Of a stretch of DNA of 64,000 bases, positions 1 through 9,418 are shown piece by piece. Position 1 is the stretch's first letter. Every line of letters begins with the position of its first letter. The position numbers and the translations under genes are program-made. The notes under the pieces are model-generated. The model did no database searches. It worked only from the letters and a program-made list of their open reading frames with translations, and had not been told where the DNA came from. The DNA lies in NCBI RefSeq assembly GCF_017114995.1, contig NZ_JABXKL010000074.1, positions 168,719 through 232,718 of the forward strand. The letters run 5' to 3'. Source of the DNA: Nostoc sp. NMS9. GTDB lineage: Bacteria; Cyanobacteriota; Cyanobacteriia; Cyanobacteriales; Nostocaceae.

Positions 1-936
1 TCAAGTGATGGCGTACCAGTCAGCAGCTTTATTCTAAATCAAAATATTTTTAGCTTCAAACTTGTACCACAGGCTGTAGGTAAATCTTTGCAAGTGGTGT
101 GGATTGATGCTGGCGAAGCAAAACAGTGGCGGATAATTAATCAGTCAGTAACCGTCCCTCAAAATCAACCGAGCTACGTCAATGTCACCCGCGAATTATC
201 AGGAACAGTATTACGAATTCAAGGACAACTGACAACGAATTCTGAAGAATCTTTAATAGATTTGCCTGTAGTTGACCCTAATTATTACTTCTTACGACGT
301 TTCCGTACTGCCTTAGCAACAGAAAAAATTACTTTGGGACAAACATTAGTAGTAAATGGTGGTGTGAATCAAGGGGAAATAGCATTTGTAGAGTCGCCAC
401 CTTTAGCTGAATTATTAGCAGAAACTAATTTAAATAGTAATAATCTTTATGCTGAAGCATTACTGAGAGCATTAGCTGTGAAAAAAACCAGACTGAAAAA
501 TCAGACTAGTGCTGATGTCGGTTTAGAAGTTGTCAAAGCAAGTTTAACTAAATTGGGGGTCGATCCAGCTAATTACATTTTGGTCGATGGTTCAGGTTTA
601 TCACGTCGTGACTTAGTGACACCAGAAGCTTTTGTACAAACTCTGCGGGGAATGGCAAAAACCCCAACTGCATATATATATCGTGCATCTTTACCCGTGG
701 CTGGTAAAAGTGGAACTCTGAAAGGCCGCTTTCAAGATACACCTGCTGAGGGCATTGTGCAAGCAAAAACAGGTACGTTAACGGGTGTAGTTTCTCTATC
801 TGGATATATGAATGCGCCGAAATATGAGCCGCTAGTTTTTAGTATTATCGTGAATCAGTCGGATCAATCTGCAACAGTAATACGGCAGGCAATTGATGAA
901 GTTGTTGTGTTGTTAACACAGTTGCAGCATTGTTAA
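1..936 (+). CDS. dacB: D-alanyl-D-alanine carboxypeptidase/endopeptidase (DacB/PBP4, S13 family), 5'-truncated by window edge
   Basis: The frame is open from the first base, so the gene begins before the window and only its last 311 codons are present. These low-molecular-weight penicillin-binding proteins trim or cross-cut the D-Ala peptide stems of peptidoglycan in the periplasm. Visible here are the second active-site motif S-N-N (in a NLNSNNLYAE context, about base 436), the DGSGLSR segment, the GKSGTLKGRF segment, and the KTG motif (AKTGTLTGV, about base 766). The catalytic SxxK box and any signal peptide must lie upstream and cannot be checked. The TTG at 88 is only an internal codon. 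An L,D-carboxypeptidase follows directly, which makes a small wall-remodelling pair. Family assignment is firm; exact substrate is not. Confidence 0.88.
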   Translation, partial: SSDGVPVSSFILNQNIFSFKLVPQAVGKSLQVVWIDAGEAKQWRIINQSVTVPQNQPSYVNVTRELSGTVLRIQGQLTTNSEESLIDLPVVDPNYYFLRRFRTALATEKITLGQTLVVNGGVNQGEIAFVESPPLAELLAETNLNSNNLYAEALLRALAVKKTRLKNQTSADVGLEVVKASLTKLGVDPANYILVDGSGLSRRDLVTPEAFVQTLRGMAKTPTAYIYRASLPVAGKSGTLKGRFQDTPAEGIVQAKTGTLTGVVSLSGYMNAPKYEPLVFSIIVNQSDQSATVIRQAIDEVVVLLTQLQHC

Positions 937-965
937 TATTATACTTTTCACTCCTAACTTGTTTC

Positions 966-1868
966 ATGCCAGCCAAAATCTTACCACCGCCCCTAAAACC
1001 TGGAGACTTACTACGAGTAATTGCCCCTAGTGGTGCTTTGCGAGAATTCGAGGAATTTAAACAGAGTCTAGAAATTTGGCGATCGCGTGGTTATCAATTA
1101 GAAATCAGTCCCCAGATAGATGACAAATGGGGTTATCTAGCCGGAACAGACGAAAACCGCCGTCAACAGCTAGCAGCAGCATGGCAAGATCCTGATTGTC
1201 GTGGTATTCTCTGTGCCAGAGGTGGTTTTGGCAGCACCCGCATCTTAGAAAATTGGAATTGGCCAACTTCAGCGCTTCCCAAGTGGCTTATAGGTTTTTC
1301 TGATATCACAGCTTTATTATGGAGCCTTTATATAGCAGGAATTTCCGGCGTTCACGGTCCTGTAATGACAACTTTGGCAGATGAGCCAGATTGGTCAATT
1401 AAGCGATTATTTGATTGGCTAGAAGGTAGTTCTTTCACCCCTCTCAAAGGTTGCGGTTGGGGTGGTGGTGTGATTAATGGTACTTTGCTACCAGGTAATC
1501 TGACAGTGGCTACTCACCTTTTGGGTACACCAATCTTGCCACATCTGGATGGTGTAATTCTGGCCTTCGAGGATGTTACCGAAGCACCTTATCGTATTGA
1601 CAGGATGTTGACACAGTGGCGTTTGAGCGGTGCTTTATCTCAAGTCTGCGGTATTGCGTTGGGCGGTTTTACTCGTTGTGAAGCGCCACCAACTATATCT
1701 AGTTTTAGTGTAGAAGAAGTATTGCGCGATCGCTTGGGCGATTTGGGGATTCCGATTGTCTCCGATTTGCCTTTTGGCCATGATAGTCCCAATGCAGCCT
1801 TACCAGTGGGTATAGAGGTAACTTTAGATGGGGATGCAGGAATATTAGCGATCGCGCATCCACATTAA
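966..1868 (+). CDS. ldcA: L,D-carboxypeptidase (muramoyltetrapeptide carboxypeptidase, S66 family)
   Basis: 300 aa counted from the ATG at 966. A TTG at 930 is in frame but would overlap the end of the upstream gene and add a non-conserved leader. S66 enzymes remove the terminal D-Ala from murein tetrapeptides during peptidoglycan recycling. The catalytic triad is visible: Ser112 in GFSDIT, Glu202 in LAFEDVTEAPYR, and His272 in PFGHDSPNAALPVG. The RGGFGS loop near residue 86 and the full length fit the family. There is no evident signal peptide, in line with a cytoplasmic recycling role. The gene lies 30 bases after the D,D-carboxypeptidase stop on the same strand and is probably co-transcribed with it. 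Confidence 0.9.
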   Translation: MPAKILPPPLKPGDLLRVIAPSGALREFEEFKQSLEIWRSRGYQLEISPQIDDKWGYLAGTDENRRQQLAAAWQDPDCRGILCARGGFGSTRILENWNWPTSALPKWLIGFSDITALLWSLYIAGISGVHGPVMTTLADEPDWSIKRLFDWLEGSSFTPLKGCGWGGGVINGTLLPGNLTVATHLLGTPILPHLDGVILAFEDVTEAPYRIDRMLTQWRLSGALSQVCGIALGGFTRCEAPPTISSFSVEEVLRDRLGDLGIPIVSDLPFGHDSPNAALPVGIEVTLDGDAGILAIAHPH

Positions 1869-1899
1869 GTTAAAATCAGATCCGCTTAAGGTTAAACAG

Positions 1900-2660
1900 T
1901 CATAATCCACTCACAGAATAATGTGCTAAATGCTGTGGTAAATTCCAATTAATTTTCGGATCTGGCTGATGTCTTACTGGCTCAACATTCCCACGCCAAG
2001 CAGCCCCCATAATTTGCATAGTTTGGTAAATGATTGTATTCCAACCCTTTTGCTTTAAGTAATCTAAGCCTTGTGTGACATCAGGAGAATTTAAATCATG
2101 GAATAAAATTAAAGCATCCGCCTCAGCCAATTGTTCGCAGATAATCGTATCATTGAGAGGCGCTGGTGCTTCATGATCGCCATCAATAAAAATCAATGAC
2201 CACTTACATTGTAATTGTTTAGCTAATTCCTCTACCTTTTGTGGGCTATAACCGTCCACTAAATTAACGGAGTCAAGAACATTAGCCAGTCGCAAGGAAG
2301 TAGTTACACTTTCATTAACATCTTCTTTGGCTAAAACAGGATCAATTACATCTAATTCCACTCCTGCTAATGCCAGATGGCAGGCAGACCAACCCCGCCA
2401 ACAACCAATTTCTAAAGCTTTTTTTCCAGCAAATTTGAGTGCTGTATTATATAAAATATGTGCTTCATCTCGATTCAGGAACCCTATGAATGGCTCTTAT
2501 CTATCCACATTGGACGTAAATAAGGCCAATAGGAACTCTTGGGATCTTCAACGATCATATTGGGAAAGGCGGAATCAGGATAAATTATCTCAAATCCGGG
2601 TGAAATATAGTCCCAAGTTGACAATGAGACATTTTTAATAATTTCATTAGTTTCAGTCAT
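1900..2660 (-). pseudogene. class I SAM-dependent methyltransferase, frameshifted
   Basis: The gene reads from an ATG at 2658-2660 leftwards. The first 57 or so codons (MTETNEIIKN..., ...LRPMWIDKSHS) end at a stop near 2486. The expected continuation EPFIGFLNRDEAHILY... begins in another frame just after a stop at 2497-2499 and runs to 1900. That downstream frame holds the SAM-binding motif LEIGCWRGWS, then ELDVIDP (acidic residue after strand 2), FIDGDH and LILFHDLN, as in Methyltransf_24-type enzymes. One single-base indel at about 2487-2500 therefore splits an otherwise intact gene of about 250 codons. It may be a recent inactivation or a sequence error. The neighbouring glycosyltransferases suggest sugar or surface-polymer modification, which is inference. 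Confidence 0.75.
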
Positions 2661-2949
2661 ATTTGTTCTTCTCTAAAGAATTTGTTATCTACGAATTTTG
2701 TCAGCTTTACCAACCGAATACAGTACCATATTATGGTTGAATAGTTAATACTGAGAAAAAATCATAGTTTTCAGAATTGATACAATCCTCAAAGGAGAAT
2801 GATCTCACCTCCTTTAGGGTAATTCCTTCTAGCGGAGCCTTGTGATAATTTAGAGTACTATACGCACGGGGTGTAAATTTAGCGATTGCATGGTTATGCT
2901 AAGAACCCTTTTTTTCAGTACTAATACCTAATTTTAATTACAATCCATT

Positions 2950-3603
2950 ATGAGTCCAATAAAATTTGACCCAATGCCAGAAATATCAGTTGTCATCTGT
3001 ACTTATGATCGCGCCAAATATTTAGATAATGGCATTAATAGTGTTATCAATCAAACCTTTAAAGATTGGGAACTTATTATAGTCGATGATGGTAGCCAAG
3101 ACAAGACCTTTGAAATTGTCAATCCTTATGTCCAGAAATTCTCCAATATTCGATATCTCAAACATCAAAATAAAAAACAATCCTACGCTAAAAATGCTGG
3201 TATTCAGGCATCCTTTGGCAAATATATTACACTTCTCGATAGTGATGATGCTTACAAAGCCAATCATCTAGAATCACGGCTTGAATATATGAAAAATCAT
3301 CCAGAAATTGATTTAATTGAAGGTGGATTTGCCAGTGATGAAGAGATTTTTGTAGCGGATTATTTTCAGCCAGGTAAAACAATTAATTTGCGAGAATGTG
3401 TTTTAGGCCCGACATTTTTCGGCAAGAGAAAAGTATTTTTTGAGTTAGGGGGCTTTGAAAACATCCACTATGGAGAGGATACAGATTTTTGGCATCGGGC
3501 AGCAAAAACTTTTAAAACGCAAAAAGTCACTGTCCCAGAAACATATCTTTACACAAGAGCGGAAACCAGTGTTACCAAAAGTGTTTTAGAAGAGTATTCA
3601 TAA
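2950..3603 (+). CDS. Glycosyltransferase family 2 (GT-A fold)
   Basis: 217 aa, starting at the ATG at 2950; an internal Met at codon 12 (MPEIS) is a plausible alternative. The N-terminus has the classic family-2 pattern: ISVVICTYDRAKYL, IIVDDGSQDKT (nucleotide-binding Asp residues), and LLDSDDAY as the metal-binding DxD near residue 98. GEDTDFWHRA near residue 177 matches the ED catalytic-base region. It would move a sugar from a nucleotide-sugar to a glycan, lipid or protein acceptor at the inner face of the membrane; the acceptor cannot be told. It lies next to a GT4-type glycosyltransferase and a broken methyltransferase, so a small surface-glycan cluster is likely. Confidence 0.88.
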   Translation: MSPIKFDPMPEISVVICTYDRAKYLDNGINSVINQTFKDWELIIVDDGSQDKTFEIVNPYVQKFSNIRYLKHQNKKQSYAKNAGIQASFGKYITLLDSDDAYKANHLESRLEYMKNHPEIDLIEGGFASDEEIFVADYFQPGKTINLRECVLGPTFFGKRKVFFELGGFENIHYGEDTDFWHRAAKTFKTQKVTVPETYLYTRAETSVTKSVLEEYS

Positions 3604-3738
3604 AATCAGGCAAATAGAGAAGATAAGTCAGAAGTTGCTGCTTCACTCCCCTGCTGACTGTATAATTATTTCTATCATTCTGTACTACTAAATTTGAGTT
3701 TGTCTATTTTGCTAAAGTGAGTGAAATCTAACTGTAGT

Positions 3739-4911
3739 ATGCATATTTGTCATATAGTTTTGAATAACCTTGGTGGAGCGCCAAAAGTAGCGGATTCGCT
3801 AATTTCTTCTCAGGTCAAAGCTGGCTATAAAGTCTCTACCGTGGTACTTACTATTTTAGATCCACGATGGAAGGTATCTTTTAAGGCAGCCCAAATAGTC
3901 ATTGTGATGAAAATTGCAGGTACTTTATTTTATATTGGCAGAGCGATACATCAAATATGGGTAGCAATCCAATTAAATAGGATTATTGCTGAACAGAAAC
4001 CAGATATTATTATTTGTCATAGTGCATTTATCACTAAACTATTTTATTTATCTCAGTTTATCCCTGGAAGTTTATCTATTCCATATATTAGTTATATCCA
4101 TAGCGATTATATTTCTGAATCACAGACTGAACGCACAACAAACCCTATCAGTGAATTGATTAATAACATATCTATAAGTATTACTAGCCGGATTGATTTG
4201 CAGGCTCTTCAGCAATCTAACGGACTAGTTTTTGTATGCAAAGCTCTTTATCAAAGATTTGCAAATATTGGCTTTAAGCACCGTCGAATAGTGATATCTT
4301 ACAATCCAGCTATAGATGATATAAATAACCAACCTCTTCATCCTATAGCCAAATCTTGGTTTGACAATTCGCAGTTGATTGCCTTTGTATGTGCTTCTAG
4401 ATTTCACCATCAAAAAGACCATAAAACCTTACTCAAGGCATTTGCTAAAGTTAGTGAAAATCACTTAAATATTCGGCTGATTTTGCTAGGAGACGGGGAA
4501 TTAGAGACAGAATTAAAAGCTCTGGCAACTTCTTTAGCTATTAATAATATTGTCCTCTTTGCTGGTTTTGTAAGTAATCCTAGAGCTTACTTCTCACAAT
4601 CTAGAGTGGTTATACTTGCTTCTCATTTTGAAGGCTTACCACTGGTTCTTGTTGAAGCTGTAGCCAGTGGAGTAACATTTATTGCTAGTGATTGTCCAGT
4701 TGGCCCTCGTGATATTTTTGAAGTACTGAAATGTGGAACGATACTGCCACCAAGCGATGTTGATGCATTAGCAGAAGCTATCATTGACCATGTAAAAACT
4801 CCTCAGCAGAAGATTGATCGCTCTGAGCAAATTACACAATTCTTTAGTGAAACTAGCTGTGCCAACCAGTTAGAAAGTTTAATTGAGCAAGTTGTTTCTC
4901 AATCGGTGTAA
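3739..4911 (+). CDS. Glycosyltransferase family 4 (GT-B fold)
   Basis: About 390 aa. A GTG at 3721 is in frame, but the ATG at 3739 opens directly into the typical MHICHIVLNNLGGAPKVADSL start of a GT-B enzyme. The C-terminal half carries the donor site: FVCASRFHHQKDHKTLLKAF, then LILLGDGELE, VLFAGFVSNP, and the E-x7-E motif in ASHFEGLPLVLVEAVASG. These are features of retaining family-4 transferases. It follows the GT2 gene after about 135 bases on the same strand. The donor and acceptor sugars are unknown. Confidence 0.88.
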   Translation: MHICHIVLNNLGGAPKVADSLISSQVKAGYKVSTVVLTILDPRWKVSFKAAQIVIVMKIAGTLFYIGRAIHQIWVAIQLNRIIAEQKPDIIICHSAFITKLFYLSQFIPGSLSIPYISYIHSDYISESQTERTTNPISELINNISISITSRIDLQALQQSNGLVFVCKALYQRFANIGFKHRRIVISYNPAIDDINNQPLHPIAKSWFDNSQLIAFVCASRFHHQKDHKTLLKAFAKVSENHLNIRLILLGDGELETELKALATSLAINNIVLFAGFVSNPRAYFSQSRVVILASHFEGLPLVLVEAVASGVTFIASDCPVGPRDIFEVLKCGTILPPSDVDALAEAIIDHVKTPQQKIDRSEQITQFFSETSCANQLESLIEQVVSQSV

Positions 4912-4963
4912 TTAATTAGGAATAATGTGCTAAATGGACTATCTTTATATCTAAAAAGTTTGT

Positions 4964-6283
4964 ATGAATATTAATTTTCTAACTTCTAAAATTAGATATT
5001 TTTGGTGTTTATTGACAAATTCTGCTGGTCAGCTTTCAATTTTAGGAATTATTCTGAGTTTGTCTCTGATATTTTTATCTAGTTGTCAGGGAATTAGACA
5101 AAAGGACGACGGGGTAATTCATCTGACACTTTGGCAAGCTATTAATCCACCTTCACATCGAGAGATTTTTGAAAAATTAGTAGATAAATTTAATCAAACT
5201 CATCCTGATATTCAGGTTGAGTCTATGTTTGAACCGGAACCCAATTTACCAAAAATATTAACATCAGTTGTTGCTAATGTGCCCCCAGATATCCTGTCAT
5301 TCCACCCTGAATATACAGGTCAATTTGTGGAATTAGGGGCACTTCGACCTTTAGAAGATTGGTTGGACAAATTGCCCATCAAGTCAGACATTAGACCTAA
5401 CTTATTAGAAGAAATGCAGTTAGATGGTCATATTTGGTCAGTGCCAATGCACACCAGTAATATTGGAATTTTTTACCGACCTAAACTTTTTAAAGCTGCG
5501 GGAATTACAGAAATACCCAAAACCTGGGAGGAGTTGAGACAAGTTGCCAAAAAATTAACTATAGACCGCAATCGGGATGGCCGCCCCGAACAGTATGGTA
5601 TGTTACTGCCTTTAGGAAAAGGTGGATGGACTGTGGTTAGTTGGTTGCCGTTTTTATATAGTGCTGATGGCGAGATAGTAACCAATAATCGCCCGAATTT
5701 AACGAATGCAGGTGCGATCGCGGCCTTAAAATTTTGGCAAGACTTGATCGAAGATGGTTCAGTAATGCTTTCTGCCCCAGAACGAGGTTATGAAGAGGAA
5801 GCTTTTCTTACAGGTCGTGTTGCAATGCAAATTACAGGCCCTTGGACGTTAATCATGAAATCTGAGGTCGATCATCAGGTATTACCCATACCAGCAGGTG
5901 TCAAAGCTGCTACAGTCACAGGTACTGGAAATTTTTTTGTGATGAAGACTACACCAGCAAGAGAGCAAGCAGCATTCAAATTTTTAGAGTATGTTTTGAG
6001 CGAGGAATTCCAAACAGCATGGAGTATGGGGACGGGTTTTTTGCCAGTTACCCTCACATCAGCTCAAAGCAAAGCTTATCAGCAATTCATCAATGAAAAA
6101 CCAGTGTTAAAAGTGTTTTTTGACCAATTACCTGTGGCACATTCTCAACCAACTATTGCTGGATATAGTCGTCTTTCTGACAGTCTTGGTCGAGCTATAG
6201 AAGCGACAGTACTAGGAGAGTCTGCTGAAAAAGCCCTCAAGAAAGCACAAGAGCGTTTAGATTTGATTTGGGATGACAAATAA
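4964..6283 (+). CDS. ABC-type sugar-binding lipoprotein (solute-binding family 1)
   Basis: 439 aa. The N-terminus has a hydrophobic segment (about residues 22-41) ending in LSSC, a lipobox, so the mature protein should be anchored to the periplasmic face of the membrane. The body matches maltose-type solute-binding proteins: LTLWQAINPPSHREIFEKLVDKFNQTHPDIQV, PPDILSFHPEY, the WSVPMHTSNIGIFYRPKLF hinge region and TGPWTLIMK. No permease or ATPase gene is next to it, so it must work with components encoded elsewhere. It lies 52 bases after the GT4 gene, and sugar uptake or turnover for the glycan cluster is a guess from position. Confidence 0.87.
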   Translation: MNINFLTSKIRYFWCLLTNSAGQLSILGIILSLSLIFLSSCQGIRQKDDGVIHLTLWQAINPPSHREIFEKLVDKFNQTHPDIQVESMFEPEPNLPKILTSVVANVPPDILSFHPEYTGQFVELGALRPLEDWLDKLPIKSDIRPNLLEEMQLDGHIWSVPMHTSNIGIFYRPKLFKAAGITEIPKTWEELRQVAKKLTIDRNRDGRPEQYGMLLPLGKGGWTVVSWLPFLYSADGEIVTNNRPNLTNAGAIAALKFWQDLIEDGSVMLSAPERGYEEEAFLTGRVAMQITGPWTLIMKSEVDHQVLPIPAGVKAATVTGTGNFFVMKTTPAREQAAFKFLEYVLSEEFQTAWSMGTGFLPVTLTSAQSKAYQQFINEKPVLKVFFDQLPVAHSQPTIAGYSRLSDSLGRAIEATVLGESAEKALKKAQERLDLIWDDK

Positions 6284-6321
6284 ATTAGAACTAGTAGTTC
6301 ATGTAAAATAAATTACTGTAA

Positions 6322-6945
6322 TTAACTACTAGCATTGGTAAGAATTCCTACAAGTACTCGCACTAATTCTTCCAAACCTTCTGGAACGCGATAAAGTTTG
6401 ATATCTTGCATGACCCGTTTATCTTGCCGATAAAATATTCCAAATCGCCAATCTTCTCCATTTGTTACAGCACCATACAAAGTTGGTGTTTGCGAATCTG
6501 TCCATTGGTCGAGTGCTATCAATTCAATTGCAAGTTGAGTAAACCCCCGGCTTAAATCGGATTGCTTGGCTTCAACTACTAACAGTGAATTGGAAGATGA
6601 AATATAGTAATCAAAACTTCCTTTGAGTTGTTCGCTAACATTAATGGGGTACTCAATGTTTAGTTGAGTTTGCGTTTGGTCGCAAATTTCCAACAAAATA
6701 GGAGCAATTAAAACTTCACGTTTTGCAGCTTCACTGATAGGATTTACGTGCATGATATTGCGCCGTAAGTAACGCTGTAAAAACTCTAAATAGTCAATTA
6801 TACCTGAATATTGTGGTAGTTGTAGCGATGCGCGTTCGTAACTACATCCCAGTTCCGCCAAGATATCTGCTGGGGCATAAGGTAATTCAAAATACTTACT
6901 AAATGTATAACTTTGACCAAGTTGGAGAATGCGCGGGCGAGTCAT
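6322..6945 (-). CDS. Conserved cyanobacterial-type hypothetical protein with PD-(D/E)XK nuclease-like core
   Basis: 207 aa, starting at an ATG. I do not recognise a named family. Residues about 108-133 read GSFDYYISSSNSLLVVEAKQSD: an Asp followed by a strand with V-E-A-K, which is the D...(D/E)xK layout of the restriction-endonuclease fold. The rest is mixed helix and strand with no membrane segments. Stand-alone proteins like this are common in filamentous cyanobacteria, and nuclease activity is unproven. It converges with the solute-binding protein gene and sits upstream of a membrane protein gene on the same strand. Confidence 0.6.
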   Translation of the reverse strand: MTRPRILQLGQSYTFSKYFELPYAPADILAELGCSYERASLQLPQYSGIIDYLEFLQRYLRRNIMHVNPISEAAKREVLIAPILLEICDQTQTQLNIEYPINVSEQLKGSFDYYISSSNSLLVVEAKQSDLSRGFTQLAIELIALDQWTDSQTPTLYGAVTNGEDWRFGIFYRQDKRVMQDIKLYRVPEGLEELVRVLVGILTNASS

Positions 6946-6978
6946 AAATATTAAGGTTGTGGAATATATCGATAAAAG

Positions 6979-7716
6979 TTAGGAAGAGACTCCAGTTTTG
7001 GGATGTAAATTTCTTTTTAATCTACACAAACCAATTGCTGGTATGGCTCCTAAAATAGCTGCTGTAAGTCCTTGTCCACTCCAATATAGTATGGGAGTAC
7101 GGTAGGTTTCTGGAATAAAATTTTGCATAATAAAAAGTAACCAAACCAAAATAGTGATCCAGAAGAAAGAGATTGAGGGTAAAAAATTCCACCACCAAAT
7201 GCCTGCTGTATATCGCCTCAATACCAGCCATTGGCAAATCCCTAGCCAAATTCCAGAAATTATATATGCGATCGCAGACAAAAATCCAAAAATCAAAGTA
7301 TCTTCAGAAGATGATGAGGCAATGGTTGAAATGTAGTTAATCCAGGCTGTAGAAACACCATTGGCAATCAGCCAACCTACACTAGTAGCAAATAGCCACT
7401 GCCAACCCGGTAAATATCGGTAAAGCACAAAAGCTTGGTCAGCAGCGAAAATCACGGCAAATACAACGTTACTAAGACTTCTAACCAAAATGCTCCATGT
7501 TTGTGGTTGGATAACAACGCTAGGTGAGAGAATTTGGAGAATAATTTTCTCTAAAGCGATACTGGCAACGCCACCCACAACCCATCCGATGAGGGTCATT
7601 AAGGTAAACTGAATAAAGAACCTCTGTCGCTGCGATCGCGGAATCAAAAACTTTCCTAGATTAGGCTTGTTATTAGTAGATGCAAGATGATCGGGATTAT
7701 TAGAGTCAGTTTGCAT
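6979..7716 (-). CDS. Predicted multi-pass membrane protein, unknown function
   Basis: 245 aa with a polar N-terminus (MQTDSNNPDHLASTNNKPN) followed by five or six hydrophobic segments at about residues 33-55, 75-95, 102-125, 140-165, 172-195 and 210-230. Trp and Gly are frequent in the helices (WVVGGVAS, GWLIANGVSTAW). No catalytic motif is visible. Gene length and spacing (33 bases to the next gene) suggest one transcript with the PD-(D/E)XK-like protein downstream. No function can be proposed. Confidence 0.6.
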   Translation of the reverse strand: MQTDSNNPDHLASTNNKPNLGKFLIPRSQRQRFFIQFTLMTLIGWVVGGVASIALEKIILQILSPSVVIQPQTWSILVRSLSNVVFAVIFAADQAFVLYRYLPGWQWLFATSVGWLIANGVSTAWINYISTIASSSSEDTLIFGFLSAIAYIISGIWLGICQWLVLRRYTAGIWWWNFLPSISFFWITILVWLLFIMQNFIPETYRTPILYWSGQGLTAAILGAIPAIGLCRLKRNLHPKTGVSS

Positions 7717-8368
7717 AACAAGTTAGGGGAGTGAGGGAATAGTGAGATCACGGAGATAGGGGAGCAGAGGGAGAATAACTAATGCCCAATGCCCAATCCT
7801 CAATTAAATATTGATTCTTGTTTTACCCTATTTCTCAATCACCAGTCCCTATTTTCTATTCCCCACTCACCACTCGTCACTTCCCCAAGGCGAGAATATT
7901 ATGTCAATAATAACAGTCTATTCTCAATAGAATTTCATTAACCTATTCTTCTTGCTAAAGATTTAGGAGTAGCCCATCCTAGACATCGCTTTGAGTCTGG
8001 GAAACTAAATCAAACTATAAATGGTGATTTTTGGTTGGTTCTTAACCTTGGTTGCGATCAAGAGTAATTTAGATGCGTTTGTTCTGCCCACTACAATTGC
8101 ACAATAACCTTCACTTAATCTTTAAAGAAATTTTAGTATATACACCGTATCTTTTGCGAGTTATAAAAATCAAAATAGGATTACAAAGCATCAAGATAAA
8201 CTTACATCTTCGAGCTTGTTTTACCCAACAACAGTCAGATATAAAGACCTAACAATCTTTGTGATTTTCTTCTAATTTGTTGGAGTAATGAAACCAGCTT
8301 TTCATAGCTAGGTTTCAAGAAAAGTTCAGTCTTAATTCTCTTTGTGTTCTTCAAGCTCTATTACTAGA
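7717..8368. other. Intergenic region, 652 bp
   Basis: No credible gene. Near 7730-7870 it holds the low-complexity debris seen at several places in the window: purine-rich GGGAGTGAGG-type runs and two ATGCCCA-type heptamers near 7781-7796. The remainder up to 8368 is AT-rich and should hold the promoter of the PEP-CTERM gene, but I see no convincing -10/-35 pair. Confidence 0.5.
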
Positions 8369-9055
8369 ATGCTGCAAAAATTATCATTGGCTTTAATCGG
8401 AACAACTATTGCGATCGTGAGTGCAAATCCAGCTAGTGCTGTGACTATGCAAGTCAACAGTGGCCCGTTTTCTAGCTACGCTGATGCCAAAACTGTCACC
8501 TTTGACGATGGCACAGCAAACGATCCTAATGGATTTGTTACTTATTCTAATATTACTTCTAACATTGTTCAAGGTAGCGTATCTGGTCAATACGCCTCAC
8601 CTTATGGGGATAACACCAAATATCTAACAATTTCTCCATCAGGTAGTAATGTTGCAGGTGACAGTGGTTTTGTTAATATTAACTTCAAAGAAGCTGTTAA
8701 TTACTTCGGTTTTTATGCAGGCTCATTGGATAGTTACAACTTTGTTGACATTTACAAAGGCAATCAGTTGTTAAAGAGTTTTAGTGGTGCAGATGTGCCA
8801 ACTGCTATAGCTGATGGTAGTTGGACTAGCTCTCAAGCTAATATGTTTGTCAATCTTGTAGCTGATACAGGAGAAACATTTGACCGAGTTGTGATGCGCT
8901 CAAATGGTATTGCCTTTGAAACAGATAACCACGCCTATAGACTAGCCGAGAGCGTTCCCGAACCTAGTGCGATGTTAGGTGTGTTAGCAATAGGTGCTTG
9001 TGGTATGACTTCACTTTTCAAACGCTCACAACATAAAGCGACAGTGAAAGGATAA
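8369..9055 (+). CDS. PEP-CTERM sorting-domain protein
   Basis: 228 aa from the ATG at 8369; an in-frame TTG at 8342 would precede the signal peptide by 9 residues. The N-terminus is a Sec signal (MLQKLSLALIGTTIAIVSANPASA). The middle is a beta-rich, Asn/Gly/Ser-rich domain with VTFDDGTANDPNG and FVNINFKEAVNYFGFYAGS segments. The C-terminus has the sorting signal VPEPSAMLGVLAIGACGMTSLF followed by a basic tail (KRSQHK). PEP-CTERM proteins are processed by an exosortase at the membrane and exported to the surface. No exosortase gene is in the window. The ligand or role is unknown. Confidence 0.88.
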   Translation: MLQKLSLALIGTTIAIVSANPASAVTMQVNSGPFSSYADAKTVTFDDGTANDPNGFVTYSNITSNIVQGSVSGQYASPYGDNTKYLTISPSGSNVAGDSGFVNINFKEAVNYFGFYAGSLDSYNFVDIYKGNQLLKSFSGADVPTAIADGSWTSSQANMFVNLVADTGETFDRVVMRSNGIAFETDNHAYRLAESVPEPSAMLGVLAIGACGMTSLFKRSQHKATVKG

Positions 9056-9418
9056 ATTGATCGCGATACCGATTGAAAACCCTTAAGGATGTGTCTCTAC
9101 GTCAAGCGTAGAGACACATTTGTTATTTGTCATGCAGTTTTCCTCATGCGTTCCCTTGATGTATAAGCCAGAGGTGCATTTCTACGTGGAACTCAAAGCG
9201 ATGATTTCATCAGATAAACCAAAAAAAGAATAATTTGTGGCACTTGGTGGCATTAATTACTGTAGTCAAGCCAACCGAGCGCTCATATCCAATAATCAAA
9301 ATATTATAAAATAATATTACTTTATGCCCTGCTACTCACCTTTTCCTAACAACGTGCTGGAAAAGCGTAATCCCAGAATGATAAGCTAAACAGTGGCATA
9401 AATAGGATGAAGTAATAA
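9056..9418. other. Intergenic region upstream of hemE, 363 bp
   Basis: Contains the hairpin at 9089-9119 and otherwise AT-rich sequence with no gene-like frame. The promoter of hemE is presumably here but no clear box can be assigned. Confidence 0.5.
9089..9119. terminator. Perfect 13-bp stem hairpin downstream of PEP-CTERM gene
   Basis: ATGTGTCTCTACG, a 5-base loop (TCAAG), then CGTAGAGACACAT: an uninterrupted 13-bp inverted repeat followed by TTTGTTATTTGT. Its position 33 bases after the stop fits a transcription terminator. The GTCTCTAC/GTAGAGAC core is also a common element of dispersed repeats in cyanobacteria, so it may be a mobile repeat serving as a terminator. Confidence 0.6.

Noticed and set aside
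2327..2638. Plus-strand frame opposite the methyltransferase
   Set aside because: The minus strand holds the SAM-binding motif in two frames; the plus frame is its shadow.
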